64,000 nucleotides of DNA from Nocardia sp. BMG51109. Its GTDB lineage: Bacteria; Actinomycetota; Actinomycetes; Mycobacteriales; Mycobacteriaceae. Made by a program: the position numbers and the translations under genes. Within the stretch, counting starts at the first letter, position 1; each line of letters begins with the position of its first letter. The stretch spans positions 7,316,001 through 7,380,000 of the forward strand of contig NZ_JAFQ01000004.1 in NCBI RefSeq assembly GCF_000526215.1, given 5' to 3'. The notes under the pieces were generated by a model. That model did not search any database, was not told the origin of the DNA, and saw only the letters and a program-made list of their open reading frames with translations. Shown here in pieces: positions 8,284 to 16,719 of the stretch.

Positions 8284-9549
8284 CTATTCCGGGGGGCCGA
8301 GTTCCCTCATGACCTCCGCTGCGGCCCGCTCGCCCATCGCCACGGCGGTGTCGGTGGAAGGAACGCCGAGATAGTCACCCGCGAGGAAGACACGTGAGGC
8401 GGGAGACCGGACGCCGAATTCCTTTGCGAACGCGGTGAAATGGCCCGGGCGACGGAGCGGAATGCAGCATGGCTCCCAGCGTCGTATATCGATGAACCGC
8501 ACCGTGTCTTCGACTCCCGGGAAGATCTTCGATACCGCGGCCATGGCGGTCTCGGCCACCGCCGCGTCGGAGCTGCCTATATGCTTCTCCGACCACTGCT
8601 GCCGCCAGTGCAGGTTGAGCATTCCGGTGCCCGGCGGGACTCTGCCGGGCGACTTGTTGTGTTCCAGCACGATACTGACGAGATCCGGAGAATCGTTGCG
8701 CGGCAGCAACATCCACATCGCCTCCGAGCGGGGACGCTCCGTCAACGCCACGTGGACGACGAGATGGGCGGAGGACGTCACGCTGCCGAGTAGTTCTTCT
8801 TGTCCGGGGGTGAGCTGGGAGAAGACGTCGGCGACATGTCGCGCGGGCACGGCGAGCACGACCGCGTCGGCGGAGTCGGAGACCGTATCGCGTCCCGATC
8901 TCTGCCACTCCACGTCCACACGATCGGTGCCCTGCTCGATATGCCGAACCTCCGCCGACAGCTCGACGTCGAGCCGTCCGGCCAAACCTTCGGGCAGGAA
9001 TGCGACACCCTCCGGAGAGGCGAAGAAGCCCGGCGCTCCCGTGTACTCCAGGAACGGAGAGTAAGCGGCCGAGAGCCGCTCGGGCGGGCCGAAAAATGCC
9101 GCCACAGCCAGTGGTTCGATGATCCGGTCAAAGGTCCGCGGGCCGTAGATGCGCCCGCAGTAGGAGGCAAGGTCTTCGTCGTCGAGGCCACCGACGGCGA
9201 CACGGCGGTCGAAGACCGACAGCAGATCGGCCGCTCGAACGTCGCAGTACCCGGTCGTGCCGTGCAGCCCGATCCGGTCCGGGCACGCGACGACGCGGTC
9301 CCGCAGTCCCGCGTCCGCGATGAGTCGCCGCATGTTCCGGTACGAATTCGGTAACAACGATGCCGCTACGTCGTAGCGGTATCCTTCGCGCTCCGCGGTG
9401 ACCATGCGGCCACCCACGTGGTTCTCCCGCTCCAGGGTCGTGACGGAGTAACCGGCACAGTGCAGACGGTAGGCGGCGGTGAGGCCGGCCACACCGGCGC
9501 CGACCACGATGACGCGGCCTCGGGAGCGAGAGATGACCATCGAATTCAC
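8284..9549 (-). CDS. FAD-dependent amine oxidase/phytoene-desaturase-like oxidoreductase
   Basis: The 421-residue protein has an N-terminal dinucleotide fold (VIVVGAGVAGLTAAYRL, then ERENHVGGRM) and a C-terminal FAD motif (RVFLAGDYLGVPSTDTAVAMGERAA). This is the layout of protoporphyrinogen oxidase/monoamine oxidase-like flavoproteins. GTG 9549 overlaps the P450 stop (GTGA), so it is coupled to that gene. It is distinct from the FAD enzyme at 6862, so the cluster holds two different flavin oxidoreductases. The substrate is unknown; a lipid or polyene-like intermediate is a reasonable inference from the pathway. Confidence 0.82.
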   Translation of the reverse strand: MNSMVISRSRGRVIVVGAGVAGLTAAYRLHCAGYSVTTLERENHVGGRMVTAEREGYRYDVAASLLPNSYRNMRRLIADAGLRDRVVACPDRIGLHGTTGYCDVRAADLLSVFDRRVAVGGLDDEDLASYCGRIYGPRTFDRIIEPLAVAAFFGPPERLSAAYSPFLEYTGAPGFFASPEGVAFLPEGLAGRLDVELSAEVRHIEQGTDRVDVEWQRSGRDTVSDSADAVVLAVPARHVADVFSQLTPGQEELLGSVTSSAHLVVHVALTERPRSEAMWMLLPRNDSPDLVSIVLEHNKSPGRVPPGTGMLNLHWRQQWSEKHIGSSDAAVAETAMAAVSKIFPGVEDTVRFIDIRRWEPCCIPLRRPGHFTAFAKEFGVRSPASRVFLAGDYLGVPSTDTAVAMGERAAAEVMRELGPPE

Positions 9550-10769
9550 GCGAGGGTGACCGTCACCGGTAATCGAACCGGCCCGTGCAACATGTGATGC
9601 CGGCGCCAGGTCAATTGATCGATCGGGACGGCCGGCTCGATGCGTCGCGTGTGCTCGGCGAGCGTGCGGAGCATGGTCGTGAGTTCCAGGCGGGCGAGGT
9701 GCGCGCCCAGGCAGAAATGTGCCCCGTTCCCGAAGCCGAGATGCGGACGGCTGTTCCGACGTCGGAGACGGAACGTATCCGGATCCGGAAACACCGCAGG
9801 GTCCCGGTTGGCCGCGGCCAGCGAGAAGAGTACCGCTCGGCCTGGACCGACAACCCGCTTCCCGATTCGTATCGGTTCGACGGCGAACCGGGGTATCGCG
9901 GCGTGTAGCGGCGGGCGGTAACGGAGGGTTTCGTCGACCGCCGCCGGGATGAGGCCGGGTTCCCGCCGGAGCGCGGAGAGTTTTTCGGGATGCGCCATCA
10001 GAACAAGCATCCCGTTGGCCAGAGTATTCGCTACGGTATCCGTGCCTGCGGCAATCAGAATGACGAAGGAGCTGACCAGCTCGTCCACGGTGAGTCCCCA
10101 TTTCTCACGTTCGCGGCTCAGTGTGGCAACAAGGCCGGTTTCCGCCACGCCCGCCCCGGCGGGATCACGGATCATGGTGATGATATGACGAGTCAACCCC
10201 GACCAGCCCGCCCGGCGATCGCCGGGCGTGGATTCGATGGCCTTCACATTCGATCCGAACAGCGCCGGCCGCCTCTTCTGCGGTATTCCCAGTATATCGG
10301 CGATGACATCGTAGGAAATTTTCTCCGCGAATTCACCGACGAGATCCAGCTGCCCACCCCGATCGGCGGAAGCAGTCAGTAGCTGTGCACTGACATGCCT
10401 CAGCCGTGGTCCGAGGGGGGCCAGCGAACGCGGGGTGAAATACGGCACGAAAGGTCGGCGTAGTCGGCCATGTGACGGCGGATCGGAATGGAGCATCGAC
10501 CGAGACAGTTCCGGCGAGGGAACATGCAGTTTTTCGTAGCCGGTGTCGGCACCGGCGTGGCACGGGTCGGTGCTCAGCCGCGGATCCCGGAGGAAAGTCG
10601 CTACATCGTCGTATCCGGTTACCAGATTCGCACGCAGACCGTGCAACTCGACCTCGGGCTCCCAGGAACGATCGGAGTTCGTCAACGCGCGCGCGGGGTC
10701 CGCCGCGAACCCGGGTAACTCGTCCAGCCTGACAGGCGAATCCGGCGGGACGTGCCGTGTGTTTCCCAT
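9546..10769 (-). CDS. Cytochrome P450
   Basis: A bacterial class I P450 of about 407 residues (ATG 10769; an upstream in-frame GTG at 10796 is possible but poorly spaced from any ribosome site). It has the I-helix AGTDT oxygen-activation motif, the K-helix ETLR (ExxR) and the heme loop FGNGAHFCLGAHLAR with the cysteine ligand. It opens the long minus-strand operon P450-FAD-FAD-DUF1365-LuxR and overlaps the next gene by 4 bp. A palindrome shared with the ligase promoter lies 59 bp upstream of ATG 10769 (10828-10845). It probably hydroxylates or epoxidises the pathway's acyl product. Confidence 0.88.
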   Translation of the reverse strand: MGNTRHVPPDSPVRLDELPGFAADPARALTNSDRSWEPEVELHGLRANLVTGYDDVATFLRDPRLSTDPCHAGADTGYEKLHVPSPELSRSMLHSDPPSHGRLRRPFVPYFTPRSLAPLGPRLRHVSAQLLTASADRGGQLDLVGEFAEKISYDVIADILGIPQKRRPALFGSNVKAIESTPGDRRAGWSGLTRHIITMIRDPAGAGVAETGLVATLSREREKWGLTVDELVSSFVILIAAGTDTVANTLANGMLVLMAHPEKLSALRREPGLIPAAVDETLRYRPPLHAAIPRFAVEPIRIGKRVVGPGRAVLFSLAAANRDPAVFPDPDTFRLRRRNSRPHLGFGNGAHFCLGAHLARLELTTMLRTLAEHTRRIEPAVPIDQLTWRRHHMLHGPVRLPVTVTLA

Positions 10770-10827
10770 AGCCTGCTTCCCATAGCCGCCATCCACCTCA
10801 TTGAAGCTGCCCGAGATCGGGAACGGT

Positions 10828-10845
10828 ATAGGACCTTGGTCCCAT
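10828..10845. promoter_or_regulatory. 18-bp palindrome, candidate operator upstream of the P450 operon
   Basis: ATAGGACCTTGGTCCCAT has arms ATAGGACC/GGTCCCAT around TT and matches 16 of 18 bases of the site at 3343-3360. It lies in the divergent promoter region between the P450 operon and the BBE-type oxidase gene, so it could control both. The LuxR-type protein at 5829 is the obvious candidate ligand. Confidence 0.55.
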
Positions 10846-10908
10846 CGCCATCGACGGAAAAGTGACCGAACCTCAGGGATACCATGAGGCCGGCACCGCA
10901 GGAGTCAG

Positions 10909-12342
10909 GTGGATGACATGCCTGGAACAGCTCGTAGTCTGACCCGCATCACGCGGTCCGATCGTGATTTCGATCGGCTGCGCCGTGGCTGGAACCAGCG
11001 TTTCCAGGCGAACCCGTTCGAGGTCGTACTTCCCACGGACACAAGGGAAGTATCGCTCGCGCTGCAGGACGCCCGGGACCGCGGTCTCCCTGTTCGCATC
11101 CGGTCGGGTGGCCATTCCGTCGACGGCTTCTCCGCCGCCGACGATGCCGTCGTCATCGACCTCAGATCCCTCGACGGCATCGATATCGATCCGGATGCGA
11201 AGTACGCCGAAGTGGGTGCCGGAGCCCGGATCCATGCGGTATACGAGTCGCTGGCCGCGCACGGCCGCGTCATTCCGGGCGGTGTCAGCCACACGGTGGG
11301 AATGGGCGGATTCATCACCGGCGGAGGGCTCGGCACCCTGGCACGCTGGCTCGGTGCGATGGCGCACAACGTCGCGGAGTTCGACATCGTCGACGCCCGA
11401 GGCGACATCAGGCGCGTAACGCCGCAGCGTGAGCCCGACCTGTATTGGGCCTGCCTGGGCGCGGGCGGCGGAAATTTCGGAGTGATCACCAAGTTCGTCC
11501 TGCGCCTCACCCCGATGCCCACCGCGGTCTGGTTTCGCCTGTCCTGGCCGTGGAATCATTTCGAAGCCGTCTATGATGCGTGGCAGCGCTGGGCACCGAG
11601 CGCCGATCCACGGCTTACACCATTTCTTGCCATGTGGCCTACGACGACGGCCAACCGTATCGATGTCGGTGGTCTCTTCCCTGGTACCGAAGAAGAGCTG
11701 GCCGGGCTGCTTGCTCCCCTCTTCGACCTCGGGCCGGCGCCCGCCGAACGGGAAGTGACGGTAACGACTTTCACCGCCGCGATGTCGGCTCTGCTGCAGA
11801 AGATCGCCGACGACTCGTTCGATTCGTCCACCAGAGCCGTGACCGCATCGCCGTTCTTCGCCGAACCGTTGAGTCACGACGTCTTCGGAGCGCTACGCGA
11901 ATCGCACGTCGGCCCGCCGGGAAATTCGTTCGTGTGGTGTCTCCCCGGAGGCGGGCAGTTGACCGCCGCCGCCGACCGCGGGACCGAGTCGTTCGCACAC
12001 GGACGCGCCCATCATCTGATGCTGATCAGATCGGACTGGTCCGATCCGCGCGACGACGAGGCCTGCACCTCGTGGGCGGGCAGTCTCTATCGGCACGTGT
12101 CACACCGGGCCACCGGCGCATACCTGAACTGGACGAACACTGATATCGAGGCTCGACCGCAGCTGTTCTACGGCGACAACTTCCCGAGACTGGTGGAGAC
12201 GAAGCACCGCTACGACCCGGATGGCGTGTTCGATTTCGACAACGGCATACCGGCCTCCGTTTCGCTGCGGCAAGCACAGCGACTCGCACTGCCCGACACG
12301 ATGGTGGCCGAGCTGCGCTCCCGCGGAAGGCTTGTCGAGTAG
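10909..12342 (+). CDS. FAD-linked oxidase, berberine-bridge-enzyme type
   Basis: The 477-residue protein has a PCMH-type FAD-binding domain with RSGGHS (H69 is the expected 8-alpha-histidyl FAD anchor), GGGLGTLARW and AGGGNFGVIT. A C-terminal BBE motif region follows (LNWTNTDIEARPQLFYGDNFPRLVETKHRYDPDGVF). The second covalent anchor, a cysteine in CxxVG of bicovalent members, is serine here (S127 in VSHTVGMGG), so FAD is probably bound by histidine only. The start is GTG 10909 or ATG 10918 after AGGAG at 10900-10904. It faces the P450 operon and probably belongs to the same pathway, oxidising an alcohol or amine. Confidence 0.85.
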   Translation: MDDMPGTARSLTRITRSDRDFDRLRRGWNQRFQANPFEVVLPTDTREVSLALQDARDRGLPVRIRSGGHSVDGFSAADDAVVIDLRSLDGIDIDPDAKYAEVGAGARIHAVYESLAAHGRVIPGGVSHTVGMGGFITGGGLGTLARWLGAMAHNVAEFDIVDARGDIRRVTPQREPDLYWACLGAGGGNFGVITKFVLRLTPMPTAVWFRLSWPWNHFEAVYDAWQRWAPSADPRLTPFLAMWPTTTANRIDVGGLFPGTEEELAGLLAPLFDLGPAPAEREVTVTTFTAAMSALLQKIADDSFDSSTRAVTASPFFAEPLSHDVFGALRESHVGPPGNSFVWCLPGGGQLTAAADRGTESFAHGRAHHLMLIRSDWSDPRDDEACTSWAGSLYRHVSHRATGAYLNWTNTDIEARPQLFYGDNFPRLVETKHRYDPDGVFDFDNGIPASVSLRQAQRLALPDTMVAELRSRGRLVE

Positions 12343-12366
12343 CGGCCGCCGCGCCGTGCCCCGCGC

Positions 12367-13197
12367 TCACGACTCCCGGTGGGCGGTGGCGGCGAGTGAG
12401 CCCAGCAGGGCCAGGGCCTCGCTGCTCGGGGAGGCCGGTTCGGCGTGGTAGACGACGAGTTCCTGGCCGGGGGCGGAGCGGACGTCGAAGGTCTGCATGG
12501 TCAGTGTCAGCGAGCCGACGTCGGGGTGGTCGAAGCGCTTGCCCTCCAGGGACTTGCCCCGGGCGTCGTGGGCGGCCCACAGTTCGGCGAATTCGGGGCT
12601 CTGGTCGAGCAATTCGGCGAGGGTCTGCCGGACCCGCGGGTCGTCGGGGGCCTCGCCGTGGCCGAGCCGGAAGCCCGCCGCCGAGTTGCGCGCAACCTCG
12701 TACCAGTCGCGGTAGAAGGTGCGTGCGGCCGGGTCGGTGAAGACGACGTGCATGAGGTTGCGCGAATGGGTCCAGTCGTGGAACAGCGCGTCGGCGATCG
12801 TATTCGAGGCCAGCACGTCGTAGGCGCGGTTGTAGACGATGGCGGGATTGCTGGGCCACGCCGCCATGAGCTGCAACAGGCTCGGGTCGACCTGGTCGCG
12901 CACGGCCGCCGCCCGGGCCCGGGGGCCGAGCCCGGCCAGCCGGAACAGGTGCCGGCGGCCGTCCTCGCTCAGCCGCAGCGCCGTGGACAGCGCGTCGACC
13001 ACCTGCGCCGAGGGCCTGCGCTCCCGGCCCTGTTCGAGGCGGACGTAATAGTCGACGCTGACCCCGACCAGTAACGCCATCTCCTCGCGGCGCAGACCCG
13101 GAACCCGGCGGTACCCCGTGACGGGCAGGTTCACCTCGTCCGGGCGAATCCGCGCGCGCCGGGCCCGCAGGTAGTCGCCGAGTTCGGAGGAAGCCAT
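12367..13197 (-). CDS. MmyB-like helix-turn-helix regulator
   Basis: The 276-residue protein has an N-terminal XRE-type helix-turn-helix (MASSELGDYLRARRARI, then REEMALLVGVSVDYYVRLEQG) followed by the MmyB-like ligand-binding domain (NPAIVYNRAYDVLASN, FHDWTHSRNLMHVVF, LTLTMQTFDV). Regulators of this class usually sit divergently next to the short-chain dehydrogenase gene they control. Here that partner appears to be the gene at 24704, now 11 kb away behind an insertion. The N-terminal ~46 codons and the promoter side are duplicated at 24464-24672. Longer in-frame extensions upstream are not supported. Confidence 0.88.
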   Translation of the reverse strand: MASSELGDYLRARRARIRPDEVNLPVTGYRRVPGLRREEMALLVGVSVDYYVRLEQGRERRPSAQVVDALSTALRLSEDGRRHLFRLAGLGPRARAAAVRDQVDPSLLQLMAAWPSNPAIVYNRAYDVLASNTIADALFHDWTHSRNLMHVVFTDPAARTFYRDWYEVARNSAAGFRLGHGEAPDDPRVRQTLAELLDQSPEFAELWAAHDARGKSLEGKRFDHPDVGSLTLTMQTFDVRSAPGQELVVYHAEPASPSSEALALLGSLAATAHRES

Positions 13198-13267
13198 ACC
13201 CGCATCGTAGGTCGCGGTGCCGACGGGTTCCTGGGTGCGGTACTCCCAGGAGATCACCGGCCTCCCA
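13059..13267. repeat. Left copy of 209-bp direct repeat bounding the island
   Basis: Matches 24464-24672 at a constant offset of 11405 bp, with two mismatches found by eye (cagtaAcg/cagtaGcg and gaatcCgcg/gaatcTgcg). It covers the start of the MmyB-like regulator gene and its upstream region. Outside the repeat, the left copy continues natively into the full regulator gene, and the right copy continues natively into the dehydrogenase gene. Confidence 0.9.
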
Positions 13268-13573
13268 TCCCAGTTGCGTGCAGCAACGGCGTAGTCCACT
13301 GCCACGATCCGGACCGGGTTGGCGGCTCGAACCGATTCCGCCACAAACCACCTCACACTCTCGACAGCAACTACCACTGTCGAAGAGTGGAGCAATCCCC
13401 GCACCCCCCGCCAGATCCCCGGCGGCGGGTCACCCAACCCCGGCGAACGTTCGTGGTCAACGCACTAGTTCGCTGGAAATCAGCCACTGCGTTGTCGTGG
13501 TCCTAATGTGTCGGTGTCTGTTCTGAAGTATCGTCGGAAATCATCTTCGTGAACAATGGGGGCATGTACGACG
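13198..13573. other. Gene-free stretch at the left island junction
   Basis: This 376-bp stretch holds the promoter side of the 209-bp repeat (to 13267) and then unique island sequence up to the XRE gene. No credible coding frame is seen: the open frames here are antisense or extensions of neighbours. It includes a short inverted repeat (CGACAGCAACTACCACTGTCG) near 13362 and the promoter of the XRE-TPR gene. Confidence 0.5.
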
Positions 13574-14815
13574 ATGGTGGACGACGATTGCCAATCGCAC
13601 CCGGTAGCGGCAGCGGTGCGCCTCTTGCGTGTGGCTGCTGGCCTGTCGCTGGCGCAGCTCGCGACAGCCGCGACGGTTTCGAAGGCGTACGTCCACCGTA
13701 TCGAATCAGGTCTCAACGACCCGTCCCCGGCCGTCGTGGTGTCGCTGGACACCGCCTTGGGCGCGGCCGGTTACCTGATCGCGCTTGCCCGTAGTGAGGA
13801 TGACATGCACCGCCGGACAGTCCTAGCCGCTATCACAGCGCTCGCCGCTGGCGCTGGCGAGTGGGGCCGTCTCTTGGACGGCTCCGATATCACCCCGCCC
13901 AACCGAGTCGGCACGGGCGACGTCCAGGCAGTTGCCGATGCTGTGGGATGGGTGACGTCGATCGATACTGCCCAGGGTGGTCAGGCCGCAGCCGGACCCG
14001 GACGCGCGGTGCTCGGATGGGCAGTCCGTCTGCTCGACGGCGACATGGCCGACGACACCCGTCAACGTCTCGCTGTGCAGGTCGCTGCCCTGGCTGACCG
14101 GGTGGGATGGGCACACCACGACGCCGGACGCGACGACGTAGCGGCGCGACTCTACGGGGTGGCCCTGAAGGCCGCTCGGTTCGGCCAGGACTCGAACGTC
14201 GAAGCCCACGTCATGATCGACGAGGCGGCTCGGCGCGCAGCCGGACGTGATTTCGGAAGTGCCGCCACCCTTCTCGCGGGCGCTTTCGATTTTCGTCTTT
14301 TGCCGACGGTCCGGGCCAACATTTTGCTGGTCTGGGCGCGTCACACTGCTATGACTGGCGATCATCAGGCCGCACTCGAGGCGATCGGGCGGGCGGATGA
14401 TGCATTGTCGTCGGCGCGCTCGCTGGAGGTGCCCGACTGGGCAGCCGGGTTTCTGCCCGGCGCGCACCTGTCGAACGTGAAAGCGCGATCTCTGCTCGCC
14501 GCCGGGGACTACGAACACGCGATTGCCGCATTCGATACTGCGGTCGGCCGATTGGGGCCACAGCGGGCACGTGGGCGCTCGCACTCGCGGGCACTGCTCG
14601 GCCTTGCGTATCTGCGCGCCGGATACCCCGACATGGCGACAGCGACGGGTGAGGAACTGATCGCCACACCCCCGGCACTCGCATCGGCCCGAGTGTCGCG
14701 CGATATGTCGGCTCTAGCCGCCGAGCTGCGTCAGTGCGGTCACGGGGACCTCGGCCGCGAACTCGCCACGCTGGCAACGCGCGTCACCCCGGTAGCGACG
14801 CTGGACGCTCGCTAG
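13574..14815 (+). CDS. XRE-family regulator with C-terminal TPR-like region
   Basis: The protein is about 413 residues (ATG 13574; an in-frame ATG at 13556 is also possible). It has an N-terminal helix-turn-helix (VRLLRVAAGLSLAQLATAAT, VSKAYVHRIESG) and a long alanine-rich helical region resembling tetratricopeptide repeats (LEAIGRADDAL, YEHAIAAFDTAVGRLG). This WhiJ-like architecture is frequent in actinomycete accessory DNA, usually controlling small neighbouring genes. It is the first gene inside the left island end and points towards the small genes at 15055-18737. A paralogue of similar layout is at 31658. The signal sensed is unknown. Confidence 0.75.
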   Translation: MVDDDCQSHPVAAAVRLLRVAAGLSLAQLATAATVSKAYVHRIESGLNDPSPAVVVSLDTALGAAGYLIALARSEDDMHRRTVLAAITALAAGAGEWGRLLDGSDITPPNRVGTGDVQAVADAVGWVTSIDTAQGGQAAAGPGRAVLGWAVRLLDGDMADDTRQRLAVQVAALADRVGWAHHDAGRDDVAARLYGVALKAARFGQDSNVEAHVMIDEAARRAAGRDFGSAATLLAGAFDFRLLPTVRANILLVWARHTAMTGDHQAALEAIGRADDALSSARSLEVPDWAAGFLPGAHLSNVKARSLLAAGDYEHAIAAFDTAVGRLGPQRARGRSHSRALLGLAYLRAGYPDMATATGEELIATPPALASARVSRDMSALAAELRQCGHGDLGRELATLATRVTPVATLDAR

Positions 14816-15054
14816 ACGGCAACCATCTGCCGATTCGATCGCACCGGCGGGACGCTGTGTGCAGGTTCCCACCGGCCGGGGATGAACGTCTCGGATGCAT
14901 ACCCCCGTCCCGGCCTCCGGCCGGAGGGAACCTCCACGCGCCGATCACCACGCCTACGGGAGGTTGCCGAATGCGGTCCTGCACTGACCGACTGCTGAAC
15001 TCCATGTAGCCATTCGCTCGCGACACCCGACGCCGCTGGGTAAGGAGTCGAAAC

Positions 15055-15405
15055 ATGTTCCACCGCACGCGGATCAACAACTTGATCGCGGGCTGGCGGG
15101 TGTGTGGCCACGATGCGCAGATCGTCTTTCTCCGCGACCTGCACGACCGGCGCACTCCGGGATACCGGATGCGCGCCGACGGCAGCCACATCCCCATGCC
15201 CGACGATACCGATACCGGTTATGTGACCTTCGATGAGCGCACGCCGCCGGACCTGGCACAGGTACGGGAATGGTTCCCGGAACATCACGCCCTGTGGAAC
15301 GAGGTGAAAGCGGACTATTGGCGAATCATCAACCCTCCCAACGGGTATCGCACCGAGGACTTGCCGCTACCACCCCGGATCCCGCCGACGCGCCGACGCG
15401 TATGA
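15055..15405 (+). CDS. Hypothetical protein (116 aa)
   Basis: A soluble 116-residue protein starting at ATG 15055 with a good ribosome site (AAGGAG seven bases upstream). It contains a WRVCGHDAQIVFLRDLHDRRTPGYRM segment and a tryptophan-rich middle (REWFPEHHALWNEVKADYW), and ends with basic proline-rich residues. No known domain is recognised and no signal peptide or membrane helix is present. It is the first structural gene after the XRE regulator in the island, so it may be that regulator's target. Confidence 0.6.
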   Translation: MFHRTRINNLIAGWRVCGHDAQIVFLRDLHDRRTPGYRMRADGSHIPMPDDTDTGYVTFDERTPPDLAQVREWFPEHHALWNEVKADYWRIINPPNGYRTEDLPLPPRIPPTRRRV

Positions 15406-15480
15406 ACAGCAACACCCCACTTCGTGAACCCCGCCCGCGATCCATCACGCCGCTCGGTGAAAGACCCCGATCGACGTCAA

Positions 15481-15513
15481 CCTTTCAATACTGAAAGGTT
15501 TAATACTGAAAGG
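15481..15513. promoter_or_regulatory. Palindrome plus 12-bp direct repeat upstream of the 15526 gene
   Basis: CCTTTCA-ATAC-TGAAAGG (15481-15498) is a perfect 7-bp inverted repeat. AATACTGAAAGG then recurs at 15502-15513 with a 15-bp period. The second copy supplies the ribosome-binding AAAGGA before the GTG at 15526. This arrangement would let a repressor compete with RNA polymerase or ribosomes, and the XRE protein at 13574 is a candidate. Confidence 0.45.
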
Positions 15514-15525
15514 ACCGGACTCCCC

Positions 15526-16074
15526 GTGACTGTGATCCCCTGTCCGCCGGTGACCACGAGAGAGGACTCGTGCGCCACGATGATGAACAGTTACGACGAC
15601 GCGGCGGGCATTCTTCCGTTGTGCTTCGGGTTCGAATACCGTCCGGGGCAAGCGGTATACATTCACCCGTTTCCGCTGCCGTCGGCCGAAGCCCCCCGAT
15701 ACGCGGAGGCTGCGATGGTGCAGCAGTTTACGCAGCTGATCATGAACGGTATTCGGTGCTGGGGACTCGGATTGATGTTCGAACGCTTCTCGTTCATCGA
15801 AAAAGGCAACACACAGTATCAGCTGACCATTACCGACGACGGCGACCCATCGATTACGGGAATCGTGGTCGATATGCACGGCAATAGCTACCATGCGGTG
15901 ACGCCTCGAGCCTCGACCGACAATTTCTGGGTTCGATTTATACCCACAGCCGGCCACCGCCGGACGTTGATATCGGACGATTCCATCGTGAGGGTGCTGG
16001 AGTCTAATGCGCGAGCATTGCCGGAGGTGTGGCGCAAGCGTGACGTGGATCGGTCCAAGGCGGAACCGAATTGA
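15526..16074 (+). CDS. Hypothetical protein (182 aa)
   Basis: GTG 15526 follows the repeated AAAGGA motif; an alternative ATG at 15580 gives MMNSYDDAAG. The protein contains FGFEYRPGQAVYIHPFPLPSAEAP, a helical segment MVQQFTQLIMNGIRCWGLGLMFERF and a beta-rich centre (QYQLTITDDGDPSITGIVVDMHG). No family is recognised. It is not obviously secreted. Base composition is lower in GC than the flanking core genes, in line with island DNA. Confidence 0.6.
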   Translation: MTVIPCPPVTTREDSCATMMNSYDDAAGILPLCFGFEYRPGQAVYIHPFPLPSAEAPRYAEAAMVQQFTQLIMNGIRCWGLGLMFERFSFIEKGNTQYQLTITDDGDPSITGIVVDMHGNSYHAVTPRASTDNFWVRFIPTAGHRRTLISDDSIVRVLESNARALPEVWRKRDVDRSKAEPN

Positions 16075-16087
16075 AGGGAGATGTTCC

Positions 16088-16309
16088 GTGATGCCGATTA
16101 CGGATTACATGTGGCCGGATGATCCGGATCGTGATCGTGCGTTGCTGATCGAAAAGCGCGCGAAGCGCGCTGGGTTCCGGATGAACCGCAAGATTGCGGA
16201 ATCGGGCGCAACAGGACCGGACGGATTTCGGTTGTACGACGCTGCGACAGGCTGCGAGTTCGTCCGATCTCGGTATCTCGATGATATCGAAAAGTTTTTG
16301 AATGGCTAG
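16088..16309 (+). CDS. Small hypothetical protein (73 aa)
   Basis: The start is GTG 16088 (followed directly by ATG 16091), seven bases after GGGAG, 13 bp downstream of the preceding stop. The charged soluble protein contains DPDRDRALLIEKRAKRAGF and ends with VRSRYLDDIEKFLNG. No domain is recognised. It appears to be in one transcript with the genes on either side. Confidence 0.55.
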   Translation: MMPITDYMWPDDPDRDRALLIEKRAKRAGFRMNRKIAESGATGPDGFRLYDAATGCEFVRSRYLDDIEKFLNG

Positions 16310-16338
16310 CGGCGACCAGCAGGAAATGGCAGCTTGGC

Positions 16339-16719
16339 ATGACCGACTACAACCCCCGCCACCTTCGGAAGCACAGCAACGGCATGCGTAAAGACACCCT
16401 CATCCGCACAACCAGAGAGACCATGGTCGCCGGTACAGCGTGTGCCTCGGCATCATGGTTCGTCGGCCCGGACACCATCATCCGCGTCTGCGCCTACACC
16501 GACCGGGGCGGCACCCTCCACAAGGTCCGGCCAGCCACCCCGCTGCCGGAGATGGTCGACACGCACACCGATCTCGAGGCGTTGTGGCTCAAAGTCCTCA
16601 TGCATCGAGACGAGGAGTTGTTCCCGCCGCCGACAGCGGAGATCGACCACAAGGCCCTCAACCGACTACTACGCGGGAAGGAGGTGAAAGACTATGGGAC
16701 CCAACGGAAACGGGGATGA
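16339..16719 (+). CDS. Hypothetical protein (126 aa)
   Basis: A basic-to-mixed protein with a short beta-rich core (PDTIIRVCAYTDRGGTLHKV) and a helical C-terminal half (EMVDTHTDLEALWLKVLMHRD). No known family is recognised. The ribosome site is weak. Its last 26 bp overlap a 16-codon frame preceded by a perfect Shine-Dalgarno sequence. Confidence 0.5.
   Translation: MTDYNPRHLRKHSNGMRKDTLIRTTRETMVAGTACASASWFVGPDTIIRVCAYTDRGGTLHKVRPATPLPEMVDTHTDLEALWLKVLMHRDEELFPPPTAEIDHKALNRLLRGKEVKDYGTQRKRG

Noticed and set aside
14971..15009. 12-codon frame MRSCTDRLLNSM with a GGGAGG upstream
   Set aside because: The ribosome site is fair, but the frame is too short, has no supporting promoter or attenuator structure, and no link to a resistance or amino-acid gene.
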